DNA of 64,000 bases from Flavisphingopyxis soli (GCF_007995095.1 NZ_VOPY01000002.1:248001-312000), one strand, 5' to 3'. Positions 27,210 to 36,039 are shown, numbered from the stretch's first letter. Numbers and translations are program-made. The notes: generated by a model from the letters alone, not told the origin.

Positions 27210-28148
27210 ATGCGTATCTGGCTGGCCGCCGCGCTGGCCCTCCTGCTTGCCGCCTGTTCGGCCGGGACCGCCCCGCGCGATGCCGATGTCGTCATCCCGC
27301 CGGGGTCGAGCCTGACTAGGGCGGCGGCGATTCTCGAAGAGGCGGGTGCGATCGAATCAGCCGACGCATTCCTGCGCTATGCCAAGCTGTCGGGCGGAGA
27401 CGCCGCGATCAAGCCGGGCGAATATGCGGTTGAAAAGGGCACCAGCGGCAGCGACGTCCTCAAGATGATGCAGGACGGCAAGACCGTCCAGCGCTTCGTC
27501 ACCGTGCCCGAAGGCATGCCCTCGATCATGGTCTACGACCGGCTGATGGCGAACCCGCAGCTCAAGGGCAGCCTCGATGTGCCCGCCGAAGGCTCGCTGC
27601 TGCCCGAAACCTATGCCTATCAGAAGGGCGAGCAACGTTCGGCCGTGATCAAACGGATGCAGGATGCGATGGACGCGGCATGGGCCGAATTGTGGCCCGA
27701 GCGCAGACAGCGCGCTTTCCCCAAGGATCGCAACGAGGCGATCACGCTGGCGTCGATTATCGAAAAGGAAACCGCCTTGCCCGCCGAACGGACCACCGTC
27801 GCGGCGGTCTATACCAACCGGCTCGAGGTCGGCATGATGCTCCAGGCCGACCCGACGATCATCTACCCGATCACCCGCGGCAAGCCGCTCGGGCGGCGTA
27901 TTCGCCAGTCCGAAATCCACGACGTCAACGATTACAACACCTATGCGATGGCGGGCCTGCCCAAGGGACCGATCGCCAATCCGAGCAAGTCGTCGATCGC
28001 CGCCGCGCTCAACCCGTCGGACAGCAAGGCGCTCTATTTCGTCGCCGACGGCAAGGGCGGGCACGTGTTCGCGGGCACGCTCGCCGAGCACAACGCCAAC
28101 GTCAAGAAATGGTTCGCCATTCGCCGCGCGCGCGGCGAGATGAAGTGA
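27210..28148 (+). CDS. mltG: Endolytic transglycosylase MltG
   Basis: 312 residues from the ATG at 27210. MltG (YceG) cuts nascent glycan strands and fixes their length. The catalytic Glu is E185 in ASIIEKET, followed by AAVYTNRL and the C-terminal GLP-GPIANPS. Instead of the usual long membrane helix the N-terminus is short and ends LLAACSAG, so lipid anchoring is possible. Coupling to fabF by a 1-nt gap ties peptidoglycan turnover to lipid synthesis, a common alphaproteobacterial order. Confidence 0.95.
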   Translation: MRIWLAAALALLLAACSAGTAPRDADVVIPPGSSLTRAAAILEEAGAIESADAFLRYAKLSGGDAAIKPGEYAVEKGTSGSDVLKMMQDGKTVQRFVTVPEGMPSIMVYDRLMANPQLKGSLDVPAEGSLLPETYAYQKGEQRSAVIKRMQDAMDAAWAELWPERRQRAFPKDRNEAITLASIIEKETALPAERTTVAAVYTNRLEVGMMLQADPTIIYPITRGKPLGRRIRQSEIHDVNDYNTYAMAGLPKGPIANPSKSSIAAALNPSDSKALYFVADGKGGHVFAGTLAEHNANVKKWFAIRRARGEMK

Positions 28149-28293
28149 TCGCCGCAACCGATCGTCGCGAGTGATTTAATCCATTACAAAATGCCGACCG
28201 GAACACTATCTCGGTCGAGCCGTTGATGTTGCAACGCACCATTTCTCGCGCGGCGCATCCTGCCCCGTGCTTCAATCCTACCAGGAGACCAAT

Positions 28294-28866
28294 ATGCAGA
28301 CCGGATGTCCCGTGCCTGACGTTACCCTCAAGACCCGTATTCGCGACGAAGCGATCGGTGGCGACAATCCCTTCCGTTGGGAAGAAGCCTCGACCGGCGA
28401 GATGTTCGCCCAGGGCCGCCACGTCGTCTTCGCGCTGCCCGGCGCGTTCACCCCGACCTGCACCACCGAACAGGTTCCCGCGTACGAGCGTCACTATGAC
28501 GACTTCAAGGCCGCCGGCGTCGAGGACGTCTACTGCCTGTCGGTCAACGATGCGTTCGTGATGTACCAGTGGGGCAAGTTCCTCGACGCGAACAACGTCA
28601 AGATGCTCCCCGACGGTTCGGGCGATTTCACCCGCCGGATGGGCATGCTGATCAAGAAGGATCATGTCGGCTTCGGCGAGCGCAGCTGGCGCTATGCCAT
28701 GGTCATCGACGACGGCGTGATCACCGCAATGTTCGTTGAACCGGGCATCAACGACGTCGGTTCGGACAGCGATCCCTATGGCGAGAGCAAGCCCGAGCCG
28801 GTGCTCGCATGGGTCAAGGCGAACCCCGCCAAGACCGGCGCAGCACGCGAACTCGAAAACGCCTAA
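28294..28866 (+). CDS. Peroxiredoxin, Prx5/thiol-specific antioxidant family
   Basis: 190 residues from the ATG at 28294 (CAGGAGA upstream). It reduces hydrogen and alkyl peroxides through the peroxidatic cysteine C56 in PGAFTPTC. The order of motifs and lack of an N-terminal Gpx-type motif place it in the Prx5 group, which uses glutathione/glutaredoxin or thioredoxin as reductant. Stands alone with its own promoter region (145 bp) and a strong terminator. Confidence 0.93.
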   Translation: MQTGCPVPDVTLKTRIRDEAIGGDNPFRWEEASTGEMFAQGRHVVFALPGAFTPTCTTEQVPAYERHYDDFKAAGVEDVYCLSVNDAFVMYQWGKFLDANNVKMLPDGSGDFTRRMGMLIKKDHVGFGERSWRYAMVIDDGVITAMFVEPGINDVGSDSDPYGESKPEPVLAWVKANPAKTGAARELENA

Positions 28867-28905
28867 GCCGCGAGTGCGTCGCCAACGCGACGCAAGAGTA
28901 TCGAG

Positions 28906-28938
28906 GGGCGCGCATCCTATGGGGTGCGCGCCCTTTTT
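28906..28938 (+). terminator. Rho-independent terminator after peroxiredoxin
   Basis: 9-bp GC-rich stem (28906-28914 with 28925-28933), a 10-nt loop, then TTTTT at 28934-28938. This is the most canonical intrinsic terminator in the window; it lies 40 nt after the peroxiredoxin stop. Confidence 0.92.
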
Positions 28939-28974
28939 GCTGGCCCTGGCGGTGTCTCCGCGCCACGATGCCGC

Positions 28975-29481
28975 ATGTCCGCCGCGCCGATCATCGTCAC
29001 TGCAGAGATGGGCGCCGCCGACCAGCACTGGGCCGACGCGCTGCGTACGGCGCATTTCCCGCCCGAGCGCAACGTCCTCGCCGCGCATATCACGCTGTTC
29101 CACCATCTGCCGCCGTCGATGCTGGACGAACTGTGCGAGCGATTGCGCGTGCTGGTCGCGGGCCCGCCGCCCGAGGCGCGGCTAACCGATGTCATGATGC
29201 TCGGACGCGGCGTGGCGTATCGCGTCGAATCGCCTGCGTTGCGCGAACTGCGAAGCGAACTCGCAGAGGCGTTTCACGGCCTGCTGACGCCGCAGGACAG
29301 CCAGGCACCGCATCTCCACATCACCGTCCAGAACAAGGTCGATCCCGCCGCGGCGCGGGCGCTCTATGCCACGCTGGCTGCCGACTTCGTGCCGCGTCCG
29401 CTCGCCATCGCCGGGCTCGCCGCATGGCACTATCGCGGCGGCCCGTGGGAACAGGCCTGGCGCGGACGTTTCCGGGGTTAG
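28975..29481 (+). CDS. 2H phosphoesterase / 2'-5' RNA ligase family protein
   Basis: 168 residues from the ATG at 28975; a GTG at 28924 is in frame but falls in the terminator hairpin. It has the two HxTx motifs that define the family, HITL at 38-41 and HITV at 115-118. Members hydrolyse 2',3'-cyclic phosphates or related nucleotides. The bacterial substrate is usually unknown. Its stop overlaps that of the convergent reductase. Confidence 0.85.
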   Translation: MSAAPIIVTAEMGAADQHWADALRTAHFPPERNVLAAHITLFHHLPPSMLDELCERLRVLVAGPPPEARLTDVMMLGRGVAYRVESPALRELRSELAEAFHGLLTPQDSQAPHLHITVQNKVDPAAARALYATLAADFVPRPLAIAGLAAWHYRGGPWEQAWRGRFRG

Positions 29482-30716
29482 GGCAGCAGTTCCTTGAGCG
29501 GCACCGCGATGTCGGCGAGCGCGCCCGCGTCGACCTCTGCGCGCGCCTCGATCAACTTGCGGCCCTGGACATAATCCTTCGCCCGATCGACGCAGTCGAG
29601 CGCGACGACGCGCCCCGCCTTGCGATAAATCACCGAAAAGCTGCGCGAACCCGGGTCACCGCGAACGATTTCCTCGTCATGGCCGATATTGAGCCCGACG
29701 GTTTGTAGTTTCAGATCGTACTGGTTCGACCAAAACCACGGCAGCGCATCGTAGATCGCCTCTTCGCCCATCATGTCCTGCGCGACGACCTTGGCCATGT
29801 CGTGCGCGTTCTGGACCGATTCGACCCGCGTTTGCTCGCCATCGGCCCAGACGTTCGCATGGCTCGCGCAGTCGCCGATCGCATAGGTATCGGGCAGGCT
29901 GGTGCGGCACGCCCGGTCGACATCGACGCCGTTGCCGCCCGTCGCGCCCGCCGCGATCAGCGGACCGACCTCGGGCACGATGCCGATCCCCGCGACGACG
30001 AGGTCGCAGACGAGAATGGCACCATCGGACAGCCTGCACGATACGGCCCCGTCGCTCCGCTCGATCGCCTCGACTGTCGTGCCCAGGCGAATATCGACGC
30101 CCTGGCGGCGATGTTCGGCGGCATAGAAATCGGACAGCGCCGCGCCCGCGACCCGCGACAACAGCCGGTCGGCCATCTCGATCACCGTCACCGCCTTGCC
30201 GAGCTTGCGGAAACCCGCCGCCGCTTCGAGCCCGATATAGCCACCGCCGACGATCACGATGCGGCGCGTGTCGGCGAGCGCGGCGTGGATCGCGTCGACA
30301 TCGCGCTTCTTGCGGATCGCGAACACCGCGGCGTCATCGCCGCCAGGGCAGGGCAGCGCGCGCGCCTGGCCGCCGGTTGCCCAGATCATCCGGTCGAACC
30401 CGATCGTCCCGTGGCCCGTCGTCGCCACCGTCTTGGCGGCCGGGTCGACGCGCGTCACGCGCGATGCGGCTAGCAATGTGATGTCGCGCTCGCGCCAGAA
30501 CGATTCGGGACGGAACAGCATCCGTTCGAAGTCCTTGTCGCCGGTCAGATATTCCTTGCTCAGCGGCGGGCGTTCATAAGGCAGTTCGGGCTCGTCGCCG
30601 ACCAGCGCGATCGACCCGTCGAATCCCGCCTGACGTAGCTGGATCGCGGCCTGCGAACCGCCATGGCCGGCGCCGACGACAAGGACGTCGTAATGCTGCA
30701 TGTCTGCGTTGGTCAT
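29478..30716 (-). CDS. NAD(P)H-dependent ferredoxin/rubredoxin reductase (FAD)
   Basis: 412 residues from the ATG at 30716 with AGGG upstream. Two-dinucleotide-fold flavoprotein: FAD site VVGAGHGGSQAA, NAD site IVIVGGGYIGLEAAAGF near 150-165, and the second FAD motif TYAIGDCA near 280, plus a C-terminal reductase domain ending near WSNQYD. It fits the ferredoxin reductases of Rieske oxygenase and P450 systems (ThcD/RhoF type). No ferredoxin or oxygenase is adjacent, so the partner is unknown. Converges with the 2H gene. Confidence 0.9.
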   Translation of the reverse strand: MTNADMQHYDVLVVGAGHGGSQAAIQLRQAGFDGSIALVGDEPELPYERPPLSKEYLTGDKDFERMLFRPESFWRERDITLLAASRVTRVDPAAKTVATTGHGTIGFDRMIWATGGQARALPCPGGDDAAVFAIRKKRDVDAIHAALADTRRIVIVGGGYIGLEAAAGFRKLGKAVTVIEMADRLLSRVAGAALSDFYAAEHRRQGVDIRLGTTVEAIERSDGAVSCRLSDGAILVCDLVVAGIGIVPEVGPLIAAGATGGNGVDVDRACRTSLPDTYAIGDCASHANVWADGEQTRVESVQNAHDMAKVVAQDMMGEEAIYDALPWFWSNQYDLKLQTVGLNIGHDEEIVRGDPGSRSFSVIYRKAGRVVALDCVDRAKDYVQGRKLIEARAEVDAGALADIAVPLKELLP

Positions 30717-30845
30717 GGCAATGCCCTAGCGCGTCGGGCCGGGCTTGCGAAGCATGTCATCGCGATATTGACCGGGTGCCAGCCGGTCCGTATAGGCCGC
30801 GCTTCCAACCGCGCCTCCCCATCCAGATCGGGCGGCGCGTTACGG

Positions 30846-30922
30846 GGCGGAGTAGCTCAGCTGGTTAGAGCAGCGGAATCATAATCCGCGTGTCGGGGGT
30901 TCGAGTCCCTCCTCCGCTACCA
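30846..30922 (+). tRNA. tRNA-Met (elongator, anticodon CAT)
   Basis: 77 nt with encoded CCA. The acceptor stem pairs with a G1-U72 wobble, the D arm has GCTC...GAGC, the anticodon loop is ATCATAA and the T arm is GGGGG-TTCGAGT-CCCTC. Closely matches alphaproteobacterial elongator tRNA-Met; a CAU-reading tRNA-Ile would also show CAT but lacks this body sequence. A tandem repeat begins at its 3' end. Confidence 0.95.
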
Positions 30923-31035
30923 GTTACATAAAACCATCCGGGGGATGGTTTTATGTAACTCCCGAGCGCAAGCGAGGGGTGCGAACCATCCGGGGGATGG
31001 TTCTGTAAAACTCCCGAGCGCCAGCGAGGGGTGTG
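30922..31035. repeat. Two tandem 52-bp units with strong hairpins, abutting tRNA-Met
   Basis: Unit 1 (30932-30983) and unit 2 (30984-31035) are each 52 bp and differ at only a few positions. Each begins with the palindrome AACCATCCGGGGGATGGTT and ends with a CCCGAGCGC-AGCGAGGGGT segment; a third copy is cut short (AACCGTCC from 31036). In the first copy the stem extends to 18 perfect base pairs (30922-30939 with 30943-30960) starting at the last base of the tRNA. It could terminate tRNA transcription, or be an extragenic palindromic repeat inserted at the tRNA end. Confidence 0.85.
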
Positions 31036-31092
31036 AACCGTCCAGACGATCGCCTCGTTCACGCCAATATGGCGTTGCCCTGAATCCCGGCC

Positions 31093-32139
31093 TCAAACCG
31101 CGTGCAGAACGCCGCGATAGCTCATGTCTTCGAGCGCGCGCCCTGCGCCGAGTGCGACGCAGCTCATCGGATCGTTGGCGATGCGGACGGGCAGGCCGGT
31201 GTTTTCGGCGAGAACGACGTCGATATTGCGCAACAGCGAGCCGCCGCCGGTCATGACGATGCCGGTTTCCATGATGTCGGCGGCGATCTCCGGGGCCGTG
31301 TGTTCGAGCGCCTGGCGGACGGTCTCGACGATCTGCGACACCGGCTCGGCGAGCGCCTTGCAGATGTCGCGCTGGTCGATCCGGATTTCGAGCGGGACGC
31401 CGCGCACGACTTCGCGGCCGCCAACGCGCACCTGCGACGTCGCCTGGTCGCTCGTCACCAGCGCCGATCCTGCCTCGATCTTGATCCGCTCGGCGGTCGC
31501 TTCGCCGATCAGCAAATTGTGCTTGCGGCGGACGAACGAGGTGATCGCCTCATCCATCCGGTCGCCGCCGACGCGCGCCGACAGGCTCATGTGCAGCCCG
31601 GCGAGCGACACCACGCCGACTTCGGTCGATCCGCCGCCGATATCGACGACCATCGACCCGACCGGGTGCGTCACGGGCAGGTTCGCGCCGATCGCCGCCG
31701 CCATCGGTTCGTCGATCAGCCAGACCTTGCGCGCGCCCGCATTGGTCGCGGCGTCGCGGATTGCGCGGCGTTCGACCTGGGTCGATCCCGACGGCACGCA
31801 CAGGACGATTTCGGGGCTGCCGCGCATCCGCGTCCGGGCGAGCTTGCGCGCCTTGGCGATGAAGTATTTGATCATCTGCTCGGCGACGTCGAGATCGGCG
31901 ATGACGCCGTTGCGCAGTGGCCGGATCGTCTGGACGTTGGCGGGGGTCTTGCCCATCATCAGCTTGGCATCGGCACCCACAGCGCGCACGCGCCTTACGC
32001 CGTCGATCGTCTCCATCGTCACGACCGACGGTTCGGCCATGACGATGCCGTGGTCGCGCAGGAACACGACCGTATTGGCGGTTCCCAGGTCCACCGCCAG
32101 GTCGACCGCGGAGAACGGGAAGATACTCATGAATGTCAT
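31093..32139 (-). CDS. mreB: Rod shape-determining protein MreB
   Basis: 348 residues, actin fold. Phosphate-1 loop DLAVDLGTANT, phosphate-2 loop VVDIGGGSTEVGVV and adenosine loop VMTGGGSLLRNID are intact. MreB filaments guide lateral wall synthesis. The start could be the ATG at 32139 (AGGG 11 nt away) or at 32130. No mreC, mreD, pbp2 or rodA follows, which is unusual: mreB normally heads mreBCD. It may be a second, stand-alone MreB. proA lies upstream on the same strand. Confidence 0.9.
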   Translation of the reverse strand: MTFMSIFPFSAVDLAVDLGTANTVVFLRDHGIVMAEPSVVTMETIDGVRRVRAVGADAKLMMGKTPANVQTIRPLRNGVIADLDVAEQMIKYFIAKARKLARTRMRGSPEIVLCVPSGSTQVERRAIRDAATNAGARKVWLIDEPMAAAIGANLPVTHPVGSMVVDIGGGSTEVGVVSLAGLHMSLSARVGGDRMDEAITSFVRRKHNLLIGEATAERIKIEAGSALVTSDQATSQVRVGGREVVRGVPLEIRIDQRDICKALAEPVSQIVETVRQALEHTAPEIAADIMETGIVMTGGGSLLRNIDVVLAENTGLPVRIANDPMSCVALGAGRALEDMSYRGVLHAV

Positions 32140-32277
32140 TCGAAAGGAAACCCTGTTGTCAGCTGCCCAGCGTGACAGCCGGAGGGCCTTCGAGCGGACC
32201 GAATGACTGGCAGGTGAATGCCGCGCGCTTCATCGCAAGCGCGCGACAGGAAGCCGCTGTGCCGCGACGAATTCGCC

Positions 32278-33540
32278 TCAGGGACGCGTCTGGCCGTCGC
32301 CGTGGACGAGGTATTTGAAGCTCGTCAGCTGCTCGAGGCCGACCGGACCGCGCGCGTGCATCTTGCCCGTCGCGATGCCGATTTCGGCGCCCATGCCGAA
32401 CTCGCCACCGTCGGAGAACTGCGTCGAGGCATTGTGCATGACGACGGCGCTGTCGATCGCGGTCAGGAAGCGATTGGCGGCATCTTCGTTTTCGGTGAGG
32501 ATCGCGTCGGTATGGCCCGACGAGTGGAGCGACACGTACTCGATTCCCGCGGCGAGATCGTCGACGACCTTGACCGACGCGATCGCGTCGAGAAATTCGG
32601 TGTCGAAATCGGCCGGCTCGGCGGGCTTGACCCGGTCGTCGATCGCGACCGCTTCAGCGTCGCCGCGCAATTCGCAGTCGGGCATCGCATCGGCCAGCAT
32701 CGGGATCGCCTTGGCGGCGACTGCCCGGTCGACGACAATGCTCTCGGTCGCGCCGCAAACACCGGTGCGGCGCAGCTTGGCATTGCGGATGATCGCGACC
32801 GACTTGGCAAGGTCGGCATCGGCATGGATGTAGCTGTGGCAGTTGCCGTCGAGGTGGAGCAGCGTCGGGACCTTGGCCTGATCGCGGACCAGCTCGACAA
32901 GGCCGCGCCCGCCGCGCGGGATGACGAGATCGACATAATCGACCGCGCGGAGCAGCTCGGCGACCGCCTCGCGGCTCGTCGTTCCGACGGTCTGGACCGC
33001 ATCTTCGGGAAGGCCGGCGGCCTTGAGCCCGGCCTGCATGCAGGCGACGATTTCGCGCGTCGAATGGCGGCTTTCGGAACCGCCCCGCAGGATGATCGCG
33101 TTGCCCGACTTGAGGCACAAGGCGCTGGCGTCGGCGCCGACATTGGGTCGCGATTCATAGATCATGCCGATCACCCCGATGGGGACAGCGACGCGTTCGA
33201 TCTTGAGCCCGTTGGGCCGGTCGAATGTCGCGAGGCGCCGGCCAACGGGGTCGGGCAGGCGGGCGATCTCGTCGAGCGCGTCGGCCATCGCCGCGATGCG
33301 CGGCTCGTCGAGCATCAGCCGGTCGATGAACGAATCGGGCTTCTTGCCGCGGACGCCGGCGACGTCCTTTTCGTTCGCTGCGATCAGCCGTGCGGTGGCA
33401 CCGCGCAGCCCCTTGGCCGCTTCGGTCAGGGCCAGGTTCTTCGCCTCGGTCGTCGCACCGATCAACTGGCGCGCTGCGCTGCGCGCGCGCTTGCCAAGTT
33501 CGGCGATGTGGGCGGCGGGGTCGAGTGTCGTGTCGTTCAT
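32278..33540 (-). CDS. proA: Gamma-glutamyl phosphate reductase
   Basis: 420 residues from the ATG at 33540. It reduces gamma-glutamyl phosphate to the semialdehyde in proline synthesis. The aldehyde-dehydrogenase fold shows [25 protein letters not shown] and the catalytic Cys in [21 protein letters not shown] is C-terminal. It is divergent from proB across a 403-bp gap, rather than in a proBA operon. A 9-bp GC hairpin (32222-32230 with 32237-32245) lies beyond its stop. Confidence 0.97.
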   Translation of the reverse strand: MNDTTLDPAAHIAELGKRARSAARQLIGATTEAKNLALTEAAKGLRGATARLIAANEKDVAGVRGKKPDSFIDRLMLDEPRIAAMADALDEIARLPDPVGRRLATFDRPNGLKIERVAVPIGVIGMIYESRPNVGADASALCLKSGNAIILRGGSESRHSTREIVACMQAGLKAAGLPEDAVQTVGTTSREAVAELLRAVDYVDLVIPRGGRGLVELVRDQAKVPTLLHLDGNCHSYIHADADLAKSVAIIRNAKLRRTGVCGATESIVVDRAVAAKAIPMLADAMPDCELRGDAEAVAIDDRVKPAEPADFDTEFLDAIASVKVVDDLAAGIEYVSLHSSGHTDAILTENEDAANRFLTAIDSAVVMHNASTQFSDGGEFGMGAEIGIATGKMHARGPVGLEQLTSFKYLVHGDGQTRP

Positions 33541-33943
33541 GAGAATGCCTATCATATTATGTTCGTTAGAATATTCGTGCTCGCGCGTGCCGCGCAATCC
33601 GGACCCGGTCAGTACCTGGGCGCTCGGCGCAGCGAGTCTCTCGATGCCACCGGTGCGCTGCTACACATCGCCGAATCCATGATCCACGAAATCGCCATCA
33701 CTATTCTCCGCTGCGCTATGAAGAAAACGCACAAGTTTTCTTCATCAGAGAAACAGTATCCCGTCGCGTTCGACTCACTAGTCAGAGATCGAGATGTTAG
33801 AACTCTTCTCAATCTGTTCACTGCGTCGGGGCGTGTTTTGCCAGTGACCTGGATAGAAACAATTCTCCGATCGACCGGCAAGCCGGTTGTGCATCGCACA
33901 ATGCATAACTAGATAGCCAGCAGCATTTTACAAGGCAATGGTG
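33541..33943. promoter_or_regulatory. 403-bp intergenic region between divergent proA and proB, AT-rich in its right half
   Basis: No gene is firmly supported. It must hold the promoters of proA (leftward) and proB (rightward). Its right half (about 33700-33943) is clearly richer in A and T than flanking genes. An 11-bp perfect palindrome with a 6-nt loop lies at 33718-33745 (ATGAAGAAAAC ... GTTTTCTTCAT). A 64-codon frame opens in that palindrome (33718-33912, MKKTHKFSSSEK...) but has no ribosome-binding site, so it is only a possible leader or small protein. Further palindromes lie near 33871-33884 (ACCGGCAAGCCGGT). Confidence 0.5.
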
Positions 33944-35110
33944 ATGACTGGCGTAATTCAAACCAAGCGTATCGTCGTGAAAGTGGGCTCGAGCCTGCTC
34001 GCAAACAGCGATCGCCTGACCCCGCGTTTCGGCTTCATCCAGCGGCTGATGGAAGACATCGCCCGGCTGCGCGACGATGGTTACGAGGTGATCCTGTGTT
34101 CGTCGGGTGCGGTCGCGCTGGGCCTCAACATTCTCGGCGAGCGGCCCGAAACGGCGGGCCTGACCGACAAGCAGGCGGCCGCGGCGTGCGGTATGCCGCT
34201 GTTGCTCAACGTCTATAAGCAGATTGCCCACGAATATGGCTTCGAGATCGCGCAGATCCTCCTGACGCTTGGCGATTTCGAGGACCACCGCCGCTTCCTC
34301 AATACCAAGAACACCGTCCACCGGCTGCTCAAGGCGCAGGTGATGCCGATCGTCAACGAGAACGACACGATCACCACCGAGGAAATCCGCGTCGGCGACA
34401 ACGACCGGCTGGCCGCCAAGATCGCCCAGATGGTCGAGGCGGGGCAGTTCATCATCCTGACCGGCGTCGACGGCCTCTACGACCGCAACCCCGATAAAGA
34501 GGGCGCGCAGCTGATCGAGGAGGTCCACGACGTCAGCGAGTATATCGAGGCGACGAGCGGCACCAGCACGCTGGGCACCGGCGGCATGCTGACCAAGCTG
34601 CAGGCCGCCAACATGGCGCAGAACGCGGGGTGCACGACCTATATCGCCAATGGCGAGGCCGAATATCCGCTGTCGTCGGTGCTGTCGGGCGCGCGCAAAT
34701 GCACCAAGTGCATCGCGCACGCCAATCCCGGATCGCTGTGGACGACGTGGCTGGCCGATCGCCTGCAAATGGCGGGGAGCCTCGTCATTACCGGGGAGGC
34801 GGCTGAAAACCTTGGCCAGGGAAAGGCGATCCATCGGCGCGACGTAATCTCGATGGACGGCGATTTCTCGCGCGGCGATGTGCTCCATATCTACGATGAG
34901 GAGGGGATCGAGCGCGCCCGCGGCCTGTCAGATTTCACCGCGGAAGAAACGCGTGTGATGACGATGAACCAGGAGCTTCCCGCCGACCAGCTGCTCGGCT
35001 ATCAAACGCATGCCGAAATCGTCCGGCCCGACAATCTGGTCGTACTCGAAACCCGGCACCTGACGTGGGATGCGCCGATCGCGTCGGTCAGGCCCGAGCT
35101 GCCCGACTGA
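33944..35110 (+). CDS. proB: Glutamate 5-kinase with C-terminal PUA domain
   Basis: 388 residues from the ATG at 33944, with AAGGC 7 nt upstream; the ATG at 33938 is in frame but too close to it. ProB phosphorylates glutamate, the committed, feedback-inhibited step of proline synthesis. The amino-acid-kinase domain (VVKVGSSLL, SSGAVALG, GDNDRLAAKIA, GTGGMLTKL) fills about 1-260 and a PUA domain follows (SLVITGEAAENL ...). The order differs from the usual proB-proA operon. Confidence 0.97.
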   Translation: MTGVIQTKRIVVKVGSSLLANSDRLTPRFGFIQRLMEDIARLRDDGYEVILCSSGAVALGLNILGERPETAGLTDKQAAAACGMPLLLNVYKQIAHEYGFEIAQILLTLGDFEDHRRFLNTKNTVHRLLKAQVMPIVNENDTITTEEIRVGDNDRLAAKIAQMVEAGQFIILTGVDGLYDRNPDKEGAQLIEEVHDVSEYIEATSGTSTLGTGGMLTKLQAANMAQNAGCTTYIANGEAEYPLSSVLSGARKCTKCIAHANPGSLWTTWLADRLQMAGSLVITGEAAENLGQGKAIHRRDVISMDGDFSRGDVLHIYDEEGIERARGLSDFTAEETRVMTMNQELPADQLLGYQTHAEIVRPDNLVVLETRHLTWDAPIASVRPELPD

Positions 35111-35124
35111 CATTCCGTAGCTCG

Positions 35125-35147
35125 CACAGGGTTCGAATCCTTTCGGG
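35125..35147 (+). pseudogene. Decayed tRNA-Arg 3'-end fragment (possible attachment-site relic)
   Basis: 23 nt that match the T arm and start of the acceptor stem of tRNA-Arg(CCT) at 15696-15717 with one inserted G and one substitution (core GTTCGAATCCT-TCGGG). The rest of the tRNA body is missing and no CCA follows. Such 3' fragments are left when elements integrate into tRNA genes or when a tRNA decays. It lies between proB and a leftward accessory pair. A chance match cannot be excluded over so short a length. Confidence 0.5.
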
Positions 35148-35214
35148 TTCCTGGCCGCAAAAATCGCGAGCCGGTCGCTGATCGAGCCAGCTCCTGATTG
35201 TGCCGGAAGCAGTT

Positions 35215-36039
35215 TCAATCCATATTCGTCGGAAATAGCCGTGAGATGTCTCCAGACCGTATTCCTCCCGAAGCTGCGGAAAGATCACCGTTGGCGAGCT
35301 TGGCCGCGGTGGTTTTCACCTCGCCCATCGCTCGCAAATAGGCGGCGCCCCCAATGCTTATCCGCACGGCACCAAGGGCATCAAGCTCGGCGAGCGGTAT
35401 GAAACCGTCGAACGGGCCGAGCAGGACGTTGAGTGGTTTGGGCGCGACGGCGCGTACTACCGCTCGCACCGCATCCTGATCGGGCAGCGCAGGAGCATAC
35501 AGCACGTCCGCTCCGACATCGGCAAAGGCTGTCAGGCGGCGAATGGTGTCGTCAAGATCGGGACGCCCGTGCAGAAAGTTGTCGGTGCGAGCGGTCAACA
35601 CTATCCGGCCCTTCGCCCGCTTCGCCGCTGCGGCGACACGCGCGACGGCATCGTCGAAATCGTGGATCGGCCGAAGCGGATCGGCGGTCGTGTCTTCGAT
35701 GCCCAGTCCGGCCAAACCACCGGCGACCGCTGCCTCGACCGTCAATTCGCAATCTTCGGGTGCTTCGCCGAAACCGTCTTCCAGGTCGCCATTGACCGGA
35801 AGTTCGGACACTCGCGCCAGCAAACCGGCATTGGCGATCGCCTCTTCGCGTGAGACGGCGCGCAAGCCGTCGACCCTCCCGAGGCTGAATGCGATGGCGA
35901 GCGAGGTCGAGCCCAGCGCCTCGAACCCCGCGTCTGCAAAGATCGCGGCCGAGGCCGCATCCCATGCATTGGGCATGATGAAGGCGCGACCTCGTTCATG
36001 CAGCGCCCGGAACCGATCATAAGCTTCGCGCTGGGTCAC
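35215..36039 (-). CDS. Isocitrate lyase / phosphoenolpyruvate mutase family protein
   Basis: 274 residues. TIM-barrel family that makes or breaks C-C or P-C bonds next to a carboxylate, using Mg2+. The substrate-binding start IMPNAWDAASAAIFADAGF, acidic NGDLEDGFG and GLGIEDTT (metal-binding Asp/Glu) and TARTDNFL are conserved. The gating loop lacks the KRCGH lyase motif, so it is not a true isocitrate lyase; oxaloacetate decarboxylase, methylisocitrate-lyase-like or carboxyPEP mutase activity are options. ATGA-coupled to the upstream GST gene, so they act as a unit. Confidence 0.85.
   Translation of the reverse strand: MTQREAYDRFRALHERGRAFIMPNAWDAASAAIFADAGFEALGSTSLAIAFSLGRVDGLRAVSREEAIANAGLLARVSELPVNGDLEDGFGEAPEDCELTVEAAVAGGLAGLGIEDTTADPLRPIHDFDDAVARVAAAAKRAKGRIVLTARTDNFLHGRPDLDDTIRRLTAFADVGADVLYAPALPDQDAVRAVVRAVAPKPLNVLLGPFDGFIPLAELDALGAVRISIGGAAYLRAMGEVKTTAAKLANGDLSAASGGIRSGDISRLFPTNMD

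Noticed and set aside
30932-31035. Tandem repeat as a CRISPR array
   Set aside because: Units are directly adjacent with no spacers, only two copies are complete, and there are no cas genes.
32218-33912. 564-codon plus-strand frame over proA
   Set aside because: It is the antisense shadow of proA for most of its length; only its last 64 codons are non-overlapping and these are listed as a doubtful small frame.
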